Below, piece by piece: positions 51,360 through 60,810 of a DNA stretch of 64,000 bases (positions are counted from its first letter, which is position 1; each line of letters begins with the position of its first letter). A model generated the notes under the pieces. That model searched no databases. It was not told the DNA's origin and was given only the letters and a program-made list of their open reading frames with translations. Position numbers and translations under genes: made by a program. The stretch comes from Aquiflexum lacus (GTDB taxonomy: Bacteria > Bacteroidota > Bacteroidia > Cytophagales > Cyclobacteriaceae), in assembly GCF_015476655.1 (NCBI RefSeq), contig NZ_JABFHF010000004.1, positions 62,001 to 126,000 on the forward strand. The letters run 5' to 3'.

Positions 51360-53252
51360 CTACTTCTTGCCCTCAATAATTGCCGTCACCACATCCGGGT
51401 CAAGTAAAGTAGAAGTATCTCCCATACTGTCCGTACTGCCTTCAGCTACTTTTCTGAGAATTCTTCTCATAATTTTACCAGAACGTGTTTTGGGCAATCC
51501 AGGAACTATCTGAATCTTATCAGGTTTAGCGATTGGTCCTATAATTTTACTGACCATATCCTTGATCTCATTGATAAGGTTATCTTCAGTCCTATGAGAC
51601 ATGTCACAGATCACATAGGCATAAATGCCCTGACCTTTGATATCATGTGGATACCCGACTACGGCTGATTCTATCACAAGCGGATGTTCATTGATGGCGT
51701 TTTCCACTTCCGCGGTTCCCATCCTATGACCTGAAACATTGATCACATCATCTACCCTGCCAAGGATACGGTAATATCCATCATGATCACGCTTCACCCC
51801 GTCACCTGTAAAGTACAACCCCTTATAAGTCGAGAAATAAGTTTGTTTGCAGCGTTCATGGTCCCCATAAGTCGTACGTATCATCGAAGGCCATGGAAAC
51901 TTGACGCAGAGATTTCCTTCTACTGAATTCCCTGTCAATTCCTTTCCTTCAGGATCTACTATCATCAACTGAATCCCAGGTAATGGAAGTGTTGCATAAG
52001 CTGGCTTCGTAGGCGTGATGCCTGCAATAGGGGAAACCATAATCCCTCCTGTTTCTGTCTGCCACCAAGTATCTACTATTGGACACCTCGACTGCCCAAT
52101 ATGTGTATAATACCATTTCCATGCTTCTTCATTGATGGGTTCACCCACCGAACCCAATACTTTCAAAGAACTCAGGTCGTAAGGTTCTATCGGATCGGTA
52201 CCATAAGCCTGCAGAGCCCTTATAGCCGTCGGAGCAGTATAAAACTGATTGACTTTGTGTTTTTCAATCACCGCCCAGAACCGCCCTGGATCAGGATAGG
52301 TAGGTACACCCTCAAACATCAATGTAGTAGCACCAGCCAATAAGGGGCCATAAACGATATAAGAATGCCCCGTAATCCATCCTATATCAGCTGTACACCA
52401 ATAGACATCTCCCGGTGAGTATTGAAACACATTGTCAAAAGTATATTTGGTATAGACCATATACCCTCCAATTGTATGTACTACCCCTTTTGGCTTTCCT
52501 GTAGACCCTGAGGTATAAAGGATAAACAGCATATCCTCACTGTCCATCACTTCTGCGGGATGGGTAGATGCTTGATCCTGGATGACATCATGCCACCAAT
52601 GATCTCTGCCTTCTACCATGGTGATATCCTGTCCTGTCCTTTTACAGACAATGACCGTTTCCACACTGGACTTTTCCATTGCCTCATCCACTATTGCTTT
52701 TACTGCTATCTTTTTATTTCCTCTGAAGTTTCCATCAGAAGTCAATATGGCTTTTGCTTTACAATCAATTACCCTGTCTGCTAGAGAAGTGGAACTGAAG
52801 CCTGCAAATACTACCGAATGCACAGCACCTATTCTAGCACAGGCAAGCATGGCAACAGCAGCTTCAGGTATCATGGGCATGTAGATGATGACCCTGTCCC
52901 CTTTACCAATTCCTTTAGCTTTTAATGCATTGGCAAATTGGCAGACCTCTGCATATAGTTCATTGTAAGTGATGGTTCTCCCTTTTTCAGTTGGGTCACT
53001 CGGTTCCCAAATGATAGCAGGCCTGTCCCCTATGGTAAAAAGATTTCTTTCAAAGATATTCTCTGTAATATTCAATTTGGCATTGACAAACCATTTGACA
53101 TCAGGGCCCTCGAAATTCCATTCTAAAACTTTATCCCATCTTTTTCGCCAGAAGAAAGAGTCTGCTATTCTGGCCCAAAAATTTTCGGGTTCTGCCACCG
53201 ACTTCTGGTACTCGTAGAAATATCCGCTTAGTGTATGAATTCTATCGCTCAT
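51360..53252 (-). CDS. acs: Acetyl-CoA synthetase
   Basis: 630 aa, close to the usual ~650. It makes acetyl-CoA from acetate, ATP and CoA via acetyl-AMP in the cytoplasm. Seen are the ATP/AMP-binding loop YTSGSTGKPKGVVHT, the core motif DTWWQTETGG, the hinge segment GRVDDVINVSGHR and the C-terminal PKTRSGKIMRR, whose Lys is the residue acetylated in known Acs enzymes. The N-terminal family signature (FWARIADSFFWRKRWDKVL) is present from the start. The gene lies 32 bp after a receiver gene, in the same direction as a CrbS-like kinase and solute symporter genes, which supports acetate uptake and activation. Confidence 0.96.
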   Translation of the reverse strand: MSDRIHTLSGYFYEYQKSVAEPENFWARIADSFFWRKRWDKVLEWNFEGPDVKWFVNAKLNITENIFERNLFTIGDRPAIIWEPSDPTEKGRTITYNELYAEVCQFANALKAKGIGKGDRVIIYMPMIPEAAVAMLACARIGAVHSVVFAGFSSTSLADRVIDCKAKAILTSDGNFRGNKKIAVKAIVDEAMEKSSVETVIVCKRTGQDITMVEGRDHWWHDVIQDQASTHPAEVMDSEDMLFILYTSGSTGKPKGVVHTIGGYMVYTKYTFDNVFQYSPGDVYWCTADIGWITGHSYIVYGPLLAGATTLMFEGVPTYPDPGRFWAVIEKHKVNQFYTAPTAIRALQAYGTDPIEPYDLSSLKVLGSVGEPINEEAWKWYYTHIGQSRCPIVDTWWQTETGGIMVSPIAGITPTKPAYATLPLPGIQLMIVDPEGKELTGNSVEGNLCVKFPWPSMIRTTYGDHERCKQTYFSTYKGLYFTGDGVKRDHDGYYRILGRVDDVINVSGHRMGTAEVENAINEHPLVIESAVVGYPHDIKGQGIYAYVICDMSHRTEDNLINEIKDMVSKIIGPIAKPDKIQIVPGLPKTRSGKIMRRILRKVAEGSTDSMGDTSTLLDPDVVTAIIEGKK

Positions 53253-53284
53253 GTTTTAATTATTTTAGGTTATTGAAAATGATT

Positions 53285-53641
53285 TTAATTAATTAATGAT
53301 TTTACTTTGGAAACCAAGTCCTTATTTGAAAAGGGCTTGGTAAGGTATAGGTCTGCACCCAGATCCATCCCCTTTTGAACATCTTGCTTTTTACTTTTTG
53401 CCGATAAAAAAACAACCTTGACACTTTCATTTTTTTCTTTAATATGTTTACATACTTCATATCCATCCACTTTAGGCATCATTATATCAAGAATGACCAA
53501 CTCAGGGTCGTTTTCCTCAATAATTCCCATTGCTTCTTCCCCATCTCGGGCTATAAACACCATAAAACCTTCTTTCTTGAAAAGAAACTCCAGTGACAGA
53601 AGGATATTGGGTTCATCATCTACTATCAGTATTTTATTCAT
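53285..53641 (-). CDS. Stand-alone response regulator of the symporter-kinase
   Basis: 118 aa, a receiver with IVDDEPN, phospho-acceptor Asp in VILDIMMPKVDG, Ser in FLSAKS and Lys in LTKPF. It overlaps the end of the symporter-kinase gene by 8 bp, so the two are translationally linked and almost surely cognate. There is no DNA-binding domain. In the known CrbS/CrbR acetate switch the regulator is a LuxR-type protein, so here the output must pass through another protein. It lies 32 bp upstream of acs in the same operon. Confidence 0.93.
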   Translation of the reverse strand: MNKILIVDDEPNILLSLEFLFKKEGFMVFIARDGEEAMGIIEENDPELVILDIMMPKVDGYEVCKHIKEKNESVKVVFLSAKSKKQDVQKGMDLGADLYLTKPFSNKDLVSKVKSLIN

Positions 53642-56375
53642 CGGCGGTTTTGGATTGTGTTACTAAATTATGCTCAAGTTGCAGAGGAAGACTAAATTCA
53701 AAACAGGTCATTCCTGACTTTTTAAATACTCCAATCTTACCTCCATGATATTCTATGATTTTTTTGGATATGGCCAAACCTAATCCACTTCCGATCGGCT
53801 TTTTACTTGTCTGATTTTTAGCTTGAAAAAACTTTTCGAAAATGTAGGAGACCTCTTCTTTTGGAACTCCTTTTCCATCATCTAATACTTGAAGATAAAG
53901 ATCATGATCTTTCAGGAAAGTTTTAAGGACTATTTTATCTTTGGCAAATTTGGAAGCATTGGACAGCAAATTAAGTATCACTTGCTTCAACCTGTCCTCA
54001 TCTACCAATAACTGAAGTTCATCAAATCCAATTTCAATATTGAAATCGAGACCTTTCTCCTTAAATACCTGTAACATACTCTCTGTTGTCTGAAGTATGA
54101 GTATCCTGATATCTGTCTTTTCAAGATTCAGTTCCTGTCTACCTGAATCGAACCTTTCCAAATCCAAAACCTGATCAATCAGCCGGGTCATTCTGTTCGT
54201 CTCTTGAATAATAATATCCAGGAACCTTTTTTTATCCTCTTCAGGAAGGTCTTCATCTAATAAAATCTCCGAAAAAGCCCTGATTGATGTAATCGGGGTC
54301 TTCATTTCGTGTGTCACTGTTGAGATGAATTCATCCTTGAGCATATCATTGAGTCTTAGCGTCTCATTCATATTCTGGAGTTTTTCGGAAGCCATTTCCA
54401 ATTCCATACTCTTTTGCTTTAATTCAATATTCAAACTTTTTAGCTCTTGGGTCTCTTTCAAAATCCCCAACACTTCTGCCATGCTTATTTCTTCCTCTTC
54501 GACCACAGAGGCTACCATGATACGTGCTGAAGCAGACCCAATGATCCCTGTCAATAAACGCTCGGAATAATTGACCAATTCAGGATCTGCATAATTTTTA
54601 GTGCCAATAGTCCTTCCCGTTCTCAGTGAAAAATCCTCCAAAACCTCCCTTGTTTTTTCTTCTCCAAGAAAATTATATAGCAAAGCTTTCAGGTCTGGAA
54701 GATAGGCCTGCCCTTTCCAGATAATCGAGCTGTCCAAGGAAGTGCTGTATTTGAAAATATCCACAAAAACCACTGCCTGATTGTGTTCTTTCGATGTCTG
54801 AGTGGAAAATAAGGAAATGCATACATATAAAATCAAATTGAAAGAAAGACTGAAAAATAAACCGTGGGTCACATAACTCATGTCTGAAAATCCAAACAAG
54901 GCATAAGGCTTTAGACCACTGATACCAAAAAGCCCATTTTCCAATATGTCCGGTTGAAGATATCCAGCTGTCACTATCGTGGGTAAAACCAAGGTAAAAA
55001 ACCAAAGGACGAAGCCTGCCACAATTCCAAACAGCGCGCCTAAACGAGATCCCTTTTTCCAGAAAATTCCTCCTATAATCGCTGGAGTAAACTGTGCAAT
55101 GGCCACAAAAGAAATCAAACCGATCGAAACCAAAGAAAACTTTGCAGAAATCTCTTTATAGTAAACGTAAGCCAAAAGTATAATTACAAAAATCGATGCC
55201 CTTCGGATACGGAGTACAATTTTCCCCAGTTTATGTTGGTATTTGACTTTTAGATTGTCATTAAATAACAATATGGGCATGATGAGATTATTACTGACCA
55301 TATTACTCAATGCTATCGTAGATACAATGATCATACTTGTAGCAGCTGAGAATCCACCCAAATATACAAGCAATGCCAGCCAATCCTGATTATAAGCGAT
55401 CGGTAATGCCAACACAAATGTGTCAGCATCTACAGTTTCCATAGGAAAATGTACCAATCCCCCTAAGGCAATGGGTAAGACAAAAACATTGATCAAAATC
55501 AGATAAGCTGGGAAAAGCCACATGGCTTTATCCAAATGCTTTTCGTCATTGTTTTCTATTACCCCCATCTGGAATTGTCTGGGTAAAAAAAGAACAGCCA
55601 TCATGGATAAAACACTCATCCAAAACCATTCTGAAACGCCGTTCTCACCTTGCAGCACATACAGATGGTCCAATCCCCTGAGCGATGCCTGCGCAAAAAT
55701 GTCGGCAAATCCATCATAAACGAAATACGTGACAAAGACCCCCACGGTAATGAATGCAATCAATTTAAAAACAGATTCAAAAGCCACTGCCATCACCATG
55801 CCTTCATGCTGGGCGGTAGCCTCGACATTCCGTGTCCCAAATAGCACCGTAAACAAAGCAAGACCTAGCGCCAAATAAAATGCAGTATCCTGATAAAAGG
55901 GATAAGCAATCAGGTTTTGATTAAATTCAGAATATTGGAGGATATCAAACGAATTGGCCACAGCCTTAATCTGTATAGAAGTATAGGGCAAGATTCCCAA
56001 CAAGCAAAAAACAGTTACCACACCTCCAAGAGTAATATTTTTGCCGTAGCGACTCGATATAAAATCCGCAATGGATGAAATATGCTGAACTTTACTGATT
56101 CGGATAATTTTGCGCATCACTATCCACCAAAGTGGGGCAACAAGGCTGGGCCCGATGTAAATGGTCAAAAATTCAAGGCCATTGGTAGCTGCCCGGCCAA
56201 CGGAACCATAATAAGTCCAAGCAGTGCAGTAGACTGCAAGTGATAGGGCATAAATATATGGATTGGAAGAAAGCTTTTTCCCCCGAAATGCTGATCGCTC
56301 GGAATACCAGGCAATGGCAAACAACAATGCCAAATATCCAAAAGTAAACGATATGATCAGCCCGTTGCTAAGCAT
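53634..56375 (-). CDS. Na+:solute symporter-histidine kinase (CrbS/CbrA-like)
   Basis: 913 aa. The N-terminal ~560 residues form an SSS-family transporter domain with about 13 membrane helices (GYLALLFAIAWYSERS, VYCTAWTYYGSVGRAA). A linker region with a coiled coil follows (about 625-680), then DHp His689 in EFISTVTHEMKTPITS and a HATPase (NLLSNASKFA, DDGKGVP, GSGLGLAISKKIIEYHGG). This is the conventional HEMKTP kinase type, unrelated in core sequence to the island kinases. Homologues sense or transport small carboxylates or amino acids and control acs (CrbS). The gene overlaps the small membrane protein gene upstream and the receiver gene downstream, each by 8 bp. Confidence 0.94.
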   Translation of the reverse strand: MLSNGLIISFTFGYLALLFAIAWYSERSAFRGKKLSSNPYIYALSLAVYCTAWTYYGSVGRAATNGLEFLTIYIGPSLVAPLWWIVMRKIIRISKVQHISSIADFISSRYGKNITLGGVVTVFCLLGILPYTSIQIKAVANSFDILQYSEFNQNLIAYPFYQDTAFYLALGLALFTVLFGTRNVEATAQHEGMVMAVAFESVFKLIAFITVGVFVTYFVYDGFADIFAQASLRGLDHLYVLQGENGVSEWFWMSVLSMMAVLFLPRQFQMGVIENNDEKHLDKAMWLFPAYLILINVFVLPIALGGLVHFPMETVDADTFVLALPIAYNQDWLALLVYLGGFSAATSMIIVSTIALSNMVSNNLIMPILLFNDNLKVKYQHKLGKIVLRIRRASIFVIILLAYVYYKEISAKFSLVSIGLISFVAIAQFTPAIIGGIFWKKGSRLGALFGIVAGFVLWFFTLVLPTIVTAGYLQPDILENGLFGISGLKPYALFGFSDMSYVTHGLFFSLSFNLILYVCISLFSTQTSKEHNQAVVFVDIFKYSTSLDSSIIWKGQAYLPDLKALLYNFLGEEKTREVLEDFSLRTGRTIGTKNYADPELVNYSERLLTGIIGSASARIMVASVVEEEEISMAEVLGILKETQELKSLNIELKQKSMELEMASEKLQNMNETLRLNDMLKDEFISTVTHEMKTPITSIRAFSEILLDEDLPEEDKKRFLDIIIQETNRMTRLIDQVLDLERFDSGRQELNLEKTDIRILILQTTESMLQVFKEKGLDFNIEIGFDELQLLVDEDRLKQVILNLLSNASKFAKDKIVLKTFLKDHDLYLQVLDDGKGVPKEEVSYIFEKFFQAKNQTSKKPIGSGLGLAISKKIIEYHGGKIGVFKKSGMTCFEFSLPLQLEHNLVTQSKTADE

Positions 56376-56577
56376 TGTTTTTATGGTTCGTTTTTCTGAT
56401 CACCAAATAAGTGATCAAAATAAGTAAAAGCCAAAAACCAAAAACCATCAAATACAATAAAGGAATTCCGAAAATGATTTGTGGAATATTGTATATGGAT
56501 AATACCGGGTAGTTCATCAGAAACAGTCCCAGAAAAAATACTGCCCATAAATATTGGCTTTTGAGTGTGTCTTTCAT
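56368..56577 (-). CDS. Small two-helix membrane protein upstream of the symporter-kinase
   Basis: 69 aa with two hydrophobic helices (YLWAVFFLGLFLMNYPVL; FGFWLLLILITYLVI) and a basic tail. It overlaps the symporter-kinase gene by 8 bp, so it is translated in a coupled way. Similar small proteins (DUF3311-like) accompany SSS-family genes and are thought to be accessory subunits. A direct role is unproven here. Confidence 0.75.
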   Translation of the reverse strand: MKDTLKSQYLWAVFFLGLFLMNYPVLSIYNIPQIIFGIPLLYLMVFGFWLLLILITYLVIRKTNHKNNA

Positions 56578-56756
56578 GATTCGGATTGAGTTAAGTTTAA
56601 ATCATCCCTACTTTGTCAAATTTGATCGTAAACTAGAAATTGATTGAGCTTTATTTATTTAGACCGTAAGGAATCCAACTTTTTTTGGTTATTAATCTAA
56701 GCGGTATTGTCAATGAGGAAATATGACTAAGTAGTGTAAATTCATTTGAAAGTCCC

Positions 56757-56795
56757 AAAAAAGGGAAACCCCGACAAATTAATTGCCGGAGTTCC
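56757..56795 (-). terminator. Rho-independent terminator of the 56817 symporter gene
   Basis: On the minus strand an imperfect stem (GGAACTCCGGCAA with TTGTCGGGGTTTCC, TTAAT-type loop) is followed by a T6 run (A6 at 56757-56762 on the plus strand). It begins about 20 bp after the stop codon of the symporter gene. Confidence 0.75.
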
Positions 56796-56816
56796 TTATA
56801 TTTTTTTGAGTTATTA

Positions 56817-58502
56817 TCAATGCTCTTGTGCTTTTCCAGCTCCTCTTGGAATCCTGATTTCCTGTATCATATCCTGAACAGACTGAGGCGGTGCAGGAGT
56901 AGCTTTGGACACTGCATAACATACCACAAAGTTGATCAACATACCCAAGGAGCCAATACCTTCAGGAGATATCCCAAACCACCAATGATCAACATTATTC
57001 AGTTCTGGACTGATAAATTTGAAATAACTGATGTACAGGATCGTGAAAATAAGACCAGATAGCATTCCTGCTATCGCTCCTTCCTTGTTCATCCTGCTTG
57101 AGAAAATCCCCATGATGATTACAGGAAAGAATGAAGCCGCTGCTAAGCCGAATGCAAAGGCAACCACTTCAGCCACAAATCCTGGAGGATTCACACCAAA
57201 ATATCCTGCGAGAACCACTGCACCCGCTGCTGAAATTCTGGCAATCAATAATTCTCTTTTTTCAGTCATATCAGGTTTGAAAGTTCTGAAAAGGTCGCGT
57301 GATACTGAAGTTGAAATTACAAGGAGTAGCCCTGCTGCGGTAGATAGCGCAGCTGCCATGCCTCCTGCCGCCACCAAACCAATCACCCAGTTGGGAAGCT
57401 TTGCGATTTCCGGATTGGCAAGGACCATGATATCCTTATCTATTTTGAGCTCATTGGTAGCAGGGTTTGCAGAATATTGCACAATGCCATCATTATTGAC
57501 ATCATCCACTGCAATCAGGTTGGTTTTCTCCCAATTACCTACCCATTCAGGCAAGTCATTTACAGGCTGCCCCGCAACGGTATCAATGGCATTATAAATC
57601 CCAAATGCTGCAACTGCAGGAGCTGTGGTATATAGAATTGCAATAAATACCAATGCATAGCCTGCTGAAAGACGGGCATCTTTTACCCTGGGAACTGTAA
57701 AAAATCTCACAATCACATGAGGCAATCCAGCTGTACCAACCATCAGGGCAAGTGTAATGGCGAAAATATCGACCATGTCCTTTCGTCCACTTGTATATTC
57801 TGCAAATCCTAGCTCACTAAGAACTCCATCCAATTTGTCCAAAAGGTAAGAACCATCAGCCACGGTATCTCCCAATCCCAACTGTGGAATAGGGTTACCT
57901 GTCAATTGCATGGATACAAAGATGGCGGGTACCATATAGGCAAATATCAGCACACAATATTGCGCTACTTGCGTGTAGGTGATGCCTTTCATTCCACCTA
58001 GAACAGCGTAGAAAAATACAATACACATCCCAATGATGACGCCCGTATTGATGTCCACTTCAAGGTACCGGGAAAAAACAATTCCAACCCCCCTCATTTG
58101 TCCTGCGACATAAGTAAAGGAAATAAACAGTGCGCAGATGACAGCTACTACCCTTGCTTTATTCGAATAATACCGATCGCCAACAAAATCAGGTACTGTA
58201 AATTTTCCGAATTTCCTTAAATAAGGCGCTAGTAACAATGCCAGTAAAACATATCCTCCGGTCCAGCCCATCAAGTAAACTGACCCATCATATCCGGAAA
58301 ATGCGATAATCCCTGCCATTGAAATGAAAGAGGCCGCAGACATCCAATCAGCAGCCGTAGCCATGCCATTGGCCAATGGAGAAACGCCTCCTCCAGCCGT
58401 ATAAAATTCTTTGGTAGACCCTGCCCGGGTGTAAATCGCTATTCCGATATAAAGTGCAAAAGATGTACCGACAAGTATATATGTCCAAGTTAAGATATCC
58501 AT
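56817..58502 (-). CDS. Sodium:solute symporter, VC_2705-type (acetate/carboxylate)
   Basis: 561 aa with about 13 membrane helices of the SSS family (MDILTWTYILVGTSFALYIGIAIYTRAG, GYDGSVYLMGWTGGYVLL, VPDFVGDRYYSN). The subfamily, related to ActP, is recognised from its partnership with a DUF4212 small subunit, encoded 24 bp upstream here. A soluble loop with DDVNNDGIVQY (about residues 330-345) resembles a calcium-binding DxxNxDG sequence and is unusual in the core of a carrier. Likely Na+-coupled uptake of acetate or another short carboxylate, in keeping with acs nearby. A terminator follows. Substrate unproven. Confidence 0.9.
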   Translation of the reverse strand: MDILTWTYILVGTSFALYIGIAIYTRAGSTKEFYTAGGGVSPLANGMATAADWMSAASFISMAGIIAFSGYDGSVYLMGWTGGYVLLALLLAPYLRKFGKFTVPDFVGDRYYSNKARVVAVICALFISFTYVAGQMRGVGIVFSRYLEVDINTGVIIGMCIVFFYAVLGGMKGITYTQVAQYCVLIFAYMVPAIFVSMQLTGNPIPQLGLGDTVADGSYLLDKLDGVLSELGFAEYTSGRKDMVDIFAITLALMVGTAGLPHVIVRFFTVPRVKDARLSAGYALVFIAILYTTAPAVAAFGIYNAIDTVAGQPVNDLPEWVGNWEKTNLIAVDDVNNDGIVQYSANPATNELKIDKDIMVLANPEIAKLPNWVIGLVAAGGMAAALSTAAGLLLVISTSVSRDLFRTFKPDMTEKRELLIARISAAGAVVLAGYFGVNPPGFVAEVVAFAFGLAAASFFPVIIMGIFSSRMNKEGAIAGMLSGLIFTILYISYFKFISPELNNVDHWWFGISPEGIGSLGMLINFVVCYAVSKATPAPPQSVQDMIQEIRIPRGAGKAQEH

Positions 58503-58526
58503 GGTAAATTGGTTTTGGGTTAGGGT

Positions 58527-58790
58527 TTATTCTTCGTTGACGTCAAATTCTTTGTCCAGCTGATTCATTCTGTACACATATACAAAAATCAGCACTACAA
58601 AAGCGTAGATAGACCCCTGTTGGGCAAACCAGAATCCGAGTTTAAAACCTCCGATTTTGATCTGATTGAGTTGTTCTACCAAGAGAATCCCGAATCCGAA
58701 GGAAACGATAAACCAAATGACCAAAAGAATGAGCAGTGTCCGGAGGTTCTTTTTCCAGTAAGCCTGCATTTTGAGTTTGTTTTCTGACAT
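58527..58790 (-). CDS. DUF4212 symporter small subunit
   Basis: 87 aa with two membrane helices (TLLILLVIWFIVSFGFGILLVEQL and GSIYAFVVLIFVYVYRMNQLD) and the family hallmark LGFWFAQQGS. Proteins of this family are the small partner of VC_2705-type symporters. The gene is 24 bp upstream of the large subunit, in the same direction, and 14 bp downstream of the channel-like gene, so all three are one operon. Confidence 0.9.
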   Translation of the reverse strand: MSENKLKMQAYWKKNLRTLLILLVIWFIVSFGFGILLVEQLNQIKIGGFKLGFWFAQQGSIYAFVVLIFVYVYRMNQLDKEFDVNEE

Positions 58791-58804
58791 AATATTTTCG
58801 GTTT

Positions 58805-60253
58805 TTAAAGGAATAAATGGGTTTGAAGTATGAATTCACTTGCCGAACTGCTTCTGATAAAGTTTTGGAAAACAGGTCGGGTACTGTATTGAAAGGTTAT
58901 TTTTGCCTGATGGCCATTTAGGTAGTAATTGATACCCAAATCATATTGGAAAGAACTTTCATCAAAGTAATCAAAATCTTTATAAGTTAATGCTCCAAAA
59001 GGCTGAAGTCTTCCATGATCACCCAAAATTCTTTTAGGCATCAGAAATCCTGTTTGGGAGTAGAAAATATTTCCGGTTCCAACAGTCGGTTGGGCATTCC
59101 CCGGTCCATTTTGACTTGTACCCGGACCAAATCCAATATTCATAATTCCGATATTCCTTAGGTAATTGGGACCAAAATTATAATTGTAAAAAACCGCATA
59201 GGAAGTCAAAGCTGTGCCCGAAACAGAATTTAGTGGAATATCCAAAAAAGCATCCAATCCAAAAAGAGAGATATCGTGTTTATTTACGGCACCGTCAATA
59301 TCTCTGGAGCTTGTGGCTTTGGGGTGATGATGCCATCCACCCCCTATGTTGAATACTTTCTTGGTGCCAAGATATGATCCTACAAAAAAAGGAAGTTTAT
59401 TGTTTTCTTTATCCAAAAACTGATAGGCAATATAACCTTGAGTTGCCCAATTGTCATTGACCACATTGGCCGCAATAGGTCTATCCCTATTGCTATCAAA
59501 AGAACCTCCACCGCCCACAGAAAATGGCTTATTGAGGGAAATCCGATAATCCCATTTTGAGATCTGACCCTTGGCATATATTCCAAACTGTCGTGCAAAC
59601 TGATCTGTCAACTCTATCAACGGCCAATTGAATATCGGCGCATCGACAGCCATAAAAGACAAAGTACTGTGGCTGGACATCCTTGAAATTCCATTCCAAT
59701 AATGAAGACCACTTCCAATATATAATTCTTCGGTAATTTTAAACTCAGTCCATATATCATGAAAAAATAATTGAGGTTTTTTGGATGACATTCCATTTGC
59801 TGTACCCGTTCCTGTCTCAGGATTAACAGTTACCGGAATATTCCCGGGATTTCCTGTGGCTCCCCCACCCGGAACACCACCTCCTGTAAACGTCTGGTTA
59901 TTTATCCCAAAATGGGTCAATATCAAAAATCTGGGAGAAACTTGGGCGTAAGCCAAAAATCTCGCTCTACGAATACCAATATCAGTTGACCTCTTTTGAG
60001 GATTTCCATCTACACCAAGAGTACCTGGATTATTTTCGGTAGATCTCATCCACATTTGATTCCAAATCAGGAACCTGATGTATTTAGATCCATCATCATT
60101 GAGAGAAAGTACCAGTGGCTTGTAAGAATGATCAAACAGCATCTCATCCTTTTGGGTCATAAAAGATGGAATTGTATCTTGGCCATACCCTGGCAATACC
60201 ACCATCCAAAAAAACAAAATACATAAATAATGGGACCGGGAAAACATAATCAT
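58805..60253 (-). CDS. Outer-membrane beta-barrel (porin-like) protein
   Basis: About 482 aa from the ATG at 60253, chosen because it gives a proper signal peptide (MIMFSRSHYLCILFFWMVVLPGYGQ); the frame extends to 60307. The mature protein has alternating amphipathic strands, many aromatic residues and ends in an aromatic/hydrophobic strand (FILQTHLFL), typical of outer-membrane barrels. A Gly/Pro/Thr-rich loop lies around residues 150-185. No specific family was recognised with certainty. It is encoded at the head of the symporter operon, so a role in letting the symporter substrate cross the outer membrane is likely but inferred. Confidence 0.8.
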   Translation of the reverse strand: MIMFSRSHYLCILFFWMVVLPGYGQDTIPSFMTQKDEMLFDHSYKPLVLSLNDDGSKYIRFLIWNQMWMRSTENNPGTLGVDGNPQKRSTDIGIRRARFLAYAQVSPRFLILTHFGINNQTFTGGGVPGGGATGNPGNIPVTVNPETGTGTANGMSSKKPQLFFHDIWTEFKITEELYIGSGLHYWNGISRMSSHSTLSFMAVDAPIFNWPLIELTDQFARQFGIYAKGQISKWDYRISLNKPFSVGGGGSFDSNRDRPIAANVVNDNWATQGYIAYQFLDKENNKLPFFVGSYLGTKKVFNIGGGWHHHPKATSSRDIDGAVNKHDISLFGLDAFLDIPLNSVSGTALTSYAVFYNYNFGPNYLRNIGIMNIGFGPGTSQNGPGNAQPTVGTGNIFYSQTGFLMPKRILGDHGRLQPFGALTYKDFDYFDESSFQYDLGINYYLNGHQAKITFQYSTRPVFQNFIRSSSASEFILQTHLFL

Positions 60254-60387
60254 TTGGGTTTGTTGTAATTGCATCCTTTGCCATGTCACTGCATAAGATG
60301 CATCCAAATTGAAAAGTTGAATTCCAAATAAAAAAAAGTAGATATATTTTTGTTAACTAAGTATAGTAAACAGAATAATATTCTGAA

Positions 60388-60810
60388 TCACCTATTTTTA
60401 AAACGCTCCCATTTAATGATCATAAATTTATCTCCGAGTTCTGTAATCAACATACCTGTATCTGTAAGATTGTCCTTTTGAGCCATAAATTTGATCAATT
60501 CAGTATGATTTAGAACTTTGTATGTTGGTCTGTAATCATAGCTTTCGGGTGCTTTGATTTTATATTGCTTGACCCAATTCATTACTGAAACATGGCTTAC
60601 GCCCAATATTCTTTCGATTTCTCTATAGGAGATTCCTTCAATATAAAGCTGTAAAGCCTTGACAACATAATACTTATCAATGGATTTACCCAACTTATTT
60701 ACTGTAAAGTGGTACCCACATTTTTTACACTTGAATCGCTGCCTTCCACCTACAACACCACTTTTGACCACTTTGGCGTGGTCACATTTTGGACAAATTG
60801 CCTGCTCCAT
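60388..60810 (-). CDS. IS1 InsA-like zinc-finger/HTH protein, stand-alone
   Basis: 140 aa. The N-terminal zinc ribbon has CPKCDHAKVVKSG and KCKKCGYHFTV (four Cys), then an HTH region ISYREIERILGVSHVSVMNWVKQY as in IS1-family InsA and the N-terminal part of IS1 transposases. No DDE catalytic partner (InsB) follows, and the last ~50 residues (TELIKFMAQKDNLTDTGMLITELGD) are unlike a transposase. No terminal inverted repeats or target duplication were found around it. It is either an IS remnant or a domesticated DNA-binding regulator; the intact frame favours the latter. Confidence 0.75.
   Translation of the reverse strand: MEQAICPKCDHAKVVKSGVVGGRQRFKCKKCGYHFTVNKLGKSIDKYYVVKALQLYIEGISYREIERILGVSHVSVMNWVKQYKIKAPESYDYRPTYKVLNHTELIKFMAQKDNLTDTGMLITELGDKFMIIKWERFKNR

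Noticed and set aside
60254-60307. Upstream start for the outer-membrane protein at 58805
   Set aside because: The extra 18 residues are not signal-like; the ATG at 60253 begins a normal signal peptide.
60371-60385. CAGAATA-A-TATTCTG inverted repeat as an IS end or terminator of the InsA-like gene
   Set aside because: Only 7-bp AT-rich arms, no T-run in the right direction, and no matching copy on the other side of the gene.
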